DNA of 64,000 nucleotides from Atrichornis clamosus (lineage: Eukaryota > Chordata > Aves > Passeriformes > Menuridae). The notes under the pieces are model-generated. The model had not been told where the DNA came from and did not search any database. It saw nothing but the letters and a program-made list of their open reading frames with translations. A program made the translations under genes and the position numbers. The stretch spans positions 59,228-123,227 of the forward strand of contig WBMZ01003268.1 in NCBI GenBank assembly GCA_013400975.1, read 5' to 3'. Positions within the stretch are counted from its first letter, which is position 1, and each line of letters starts with the position of its first letter. Of this stretch, positions 62,322 to 64,000 are shown in pieces.

Positions 62322-62852
62322 GAGTCACAGAATCACAGAATGGGTCAGGCTGGAAGGGAGCACAGTGGGGTCACCTGGTCCCACCTCCCTGCTCCAGCAG
62401 GGCCACCCCAGAGCACAGGGCACAGGATTGTGTCCAGACAGTTCTGGAATATCTCCAGGGAGGGAGACTCCACACCCCCTCTGGGCAATCTGTTCAGGGC
62501 TCAGTCACTGCACAGGACAGAAGTTCTTCCTCACGTCCAGGTGGAACTTCCTGGGCATCAGTTCCTGCCCATTCCTCTTGTCCCATTGCTGGGCCCCACG
62601 GAGCAGAGCCTGGTCCATGCTCTGCCCCTCCCTGCAAACACTGACAGACAGGGATGAGGCCCCCTCCCAGTTGTCTCTTCTCAAGGCTGAACAGGCCCAG
62701 CTCCCTCAGCCTTTCCTCATCAGAGAGATTATCCAGTCCCCTAAACATCTTTGTAACCCCTCGCTGGACCTGCTCAGGAGTTCCATGTCTTCCTTGTCCT
62801 GAGGTGCCCAGAACTGGACACAGCACTCCAGATGTGCCTCACCAGGGCTGAG
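62322..62852 (-). mobile_element. CR1 LINE 3' fragment, long, distinct subfamily
   Basis: Minus-strand CR1 beginning GAGTCACAGAATCACAGAAT, then GTCAGGCTGGAAGGGAGCAC and the AGTTCTTCCTCACGTCCAGG and CTCAAGGCTGAACAGGCCC blocks. It ends near CCCAGAACTGGACACAGCAC in the reverse-transcriptase end region. A 110-codon minus-strand frame is open (62494-62826). The UTR type differs from most copies here but matches 33826-34048. Confidence 0.93.
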
Positions 62853-63836
62853 GAGATTTACACAGGAATTTGGAATTGGACATCAGAGTTCAGGGAGATT
62901 GATATAAAACAGAAGTATAGTAGCAAACTCTTGGTGTGAAGTTGTTTGAGTTCTTTTGTTTGTTTGTTTTAGGAATTAGAGAACTTGTGGATGTTTTTGG
63001 TGAAGTACGTAATGCTGGGGGTGTGGAAATTGTAGAGAGGGAATATTTAATTCCTTCTCTGTAGGACATGTGAGGGTGAGGATTGAGACCAGGGAGGCAA
63101 AATGTGGGACAGTGGGATGTGTTTTACAGGGGCTGGTTTGGGAACATCAGCACATTTGAGCACATAAATGAAGCATATTAAGACCACGGTTTTTAGGGAT
63201 AGAAAGGTGTGTGTCTGTGTACAGTGAGGTCCAAAAGATGGTTATCTATTTAGAAGGATATGGTCTCACTGGACATGGACTCAATGGGTCAGCCGTGTTT
63301 GAAGCAGCTTTCTCTGTTAAGATGCATTTCAATTCTAGGTGAATAAACCCAAAATCAGCTTGTCCCACCTGAGTGGAGTTTCCAGATGGAAAAGGAAAAG
63401 ATATGAAGAGAACCCCAAGTTGTGGGGTCTGTGCACATCTGTCTTGGAAGCCAAAAGCTATGACATTGTCTCTGCCAGTGATGGTACTGAAGCAAATCAA
63501 ATAGGGCAGGAGTTTGCTAAATATTGGTTTCTTTGTATGTTAGTTCACTGTTTGCATCATCTTCAACGCCTGTTGTAAATACCATTGCCCAGACAGCTTA
63601 AATAATTGCTATTTACAGTGCAAAACACATTAACTTCAGTATGGAGGCCTATGAAGTCTTCTTACTGTGCCTAAAAAGTGGATTTCTAACAGACCTGGTG
63701 TCCCTCTGGCTTTCAATGCTGTTCTTTTGAAATAATGTCTTCATATTATCCTTTCAGGAAACCAGTGTGTATCAAACCTTCCTCCAATTTTTCCATGAAC
63801 TTTGTGGTGTCCTTTCCTTTGTTTGTCACCTTGGAT
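62853..63836. other. Intronic sequence without recognised features
   Basis: Unique sequence with a short (TTTG)n near 62956. The 79-codon frame at 63339-63578 follows an AG but shows no recognised similarity. Confidence 0.4.
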
Positions 63837-64000
63837 GGTGTTTTGGTTTGAGCCTGGCCAGAGGCCAGGCACTCCCCAGGCTCGCAGCCTTCCCCTGCTT
63901 CTCGCAGCTGGACAGAGGAGAGGGAAGAGAAAAAAAATTCAAAGCATCCATGAGGTTTGTGATTAGAAAAAAACTCAAGAGAAAATCCCAGGCAAAACAG
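63837..64000. mobile_element. Avian LTR-like sequence, cut by window end
   Basis: It starts at about GGTGTTTTGGTTTGAGCC and includes TGGCCAGAGGCCAGGCACTC, GCTGGACAGAGGAGAGGG and the final CCCAGGCAAAACAG. This recalls an LTR or LTR-adjacent segment of passerine endogenous retroviruses. No coding domain is visible, and the element continues past the window. Confidence 0.5.

Larger units (their letters stand above)
26856..64000 (+). other. TSNARE1: TSNARE1 intron, 3' part (continues past window)
   Basis: This is inferred intron after the 70-base exon. No exon encoding the next expected TSNARE1 segment was recognised up to the window end, which implies an intron of at least 37 kb. The alternative is a short exon missed by eye, or one lost in the assembly gaps at 36315-36707 or 51025-51229. 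The interval carries CR1 fragments, LTR-like pieces and two pentamer arrays. Confidence 0.55.

Noticed and set aside
62311..62826. Overlapping frames of 110-163 codons on both strands
   Set aside because: They lie within a CR1; only a truncated reverse-transcriptase tail is expected there.
63339..63578. 79-codon frame after a TTCTAG acceptor-like site
   Set aside because: The peptide does not match the next TSNARE1 part or any family I recognise, and has no clear donor.
1..64000. CRISPR array, operon, phage or plasmid system
   Set aside because: No regularly spaced repeats with unique spacers, no ribosome-binding-site-led gene runs; all evidence is of avian intronic DNA.

Overview
This is a stretch of vertebrate, almost certainly avian, nuclear DNA. 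The main evidence is about thirty 3'-end fragments of CR1 retrotransposons, whose ends carry the typical ATTCTATG/ATTCTGTG-like termini, plus three stretches that resemble avian endogenous-retrovirus LTRs. The CR1 subfamilies and LTR-like sequences recall songbirds, but I cannot fix the order or species. No bacterial, plasmid or phage feature is present, and almost no open frame in the window looks like a real gene.

The one gene I can support is an orthologue of TSNARE1 (t-SNARE domain-containing protein 1), on the + strand. Two short internal coding exons are visible, at 19703-19780 and 26786-26855. Both have good splice sites, and they join in phase to give a continuous peptide typical of the N-terminal syntaxin-like region of TSNARE1. 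The rest of the window is read as intron: at least 19.7 kb upstream, 7.0 kb between the exons, and at least 37 kb downstream. I did not find the preceding exon or the next exon by eye.

Layout: 1-19702 is intron with seventeen CR1 fragments on both strands. 19703-26855 holds the two exons, an ancient CR1 (21325-21803) and three younger ones. 26856-36100 holds an LTR-like piece (27242-27472), a CR1 ending in an A-run, a long CR1 (31733-32292), and a minus-strand LTR candidate with a TATA-like box (34050-34649). 36240-36782 is a (GGAAA)n array around a 393-base assembly gap. 38126-44500 holds four plus-strand CR1 copies. 48822-49193 is a near-identical 185-bp direct duplication split by a single N, probably an assembly artefact. 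50936-51305 is a (TTCCC)n array around a 205-base gap. 52271-62321 is almost free of CR1 and contains a perfect 12-bp inverted repeat inside what looks like an old amniote repeat. 62322-62852 is a long CR1, and the window ends inside another LTR-like sequence (63837-64000).

No new biological system is evident. The most useful observations are the phase-tested TSNARE1 exons, the probable false duplication, the two gapped purine/pyrimidine pentamer arrays, the palindromic repeat, and opposed CR1 copies flanking the second exon.
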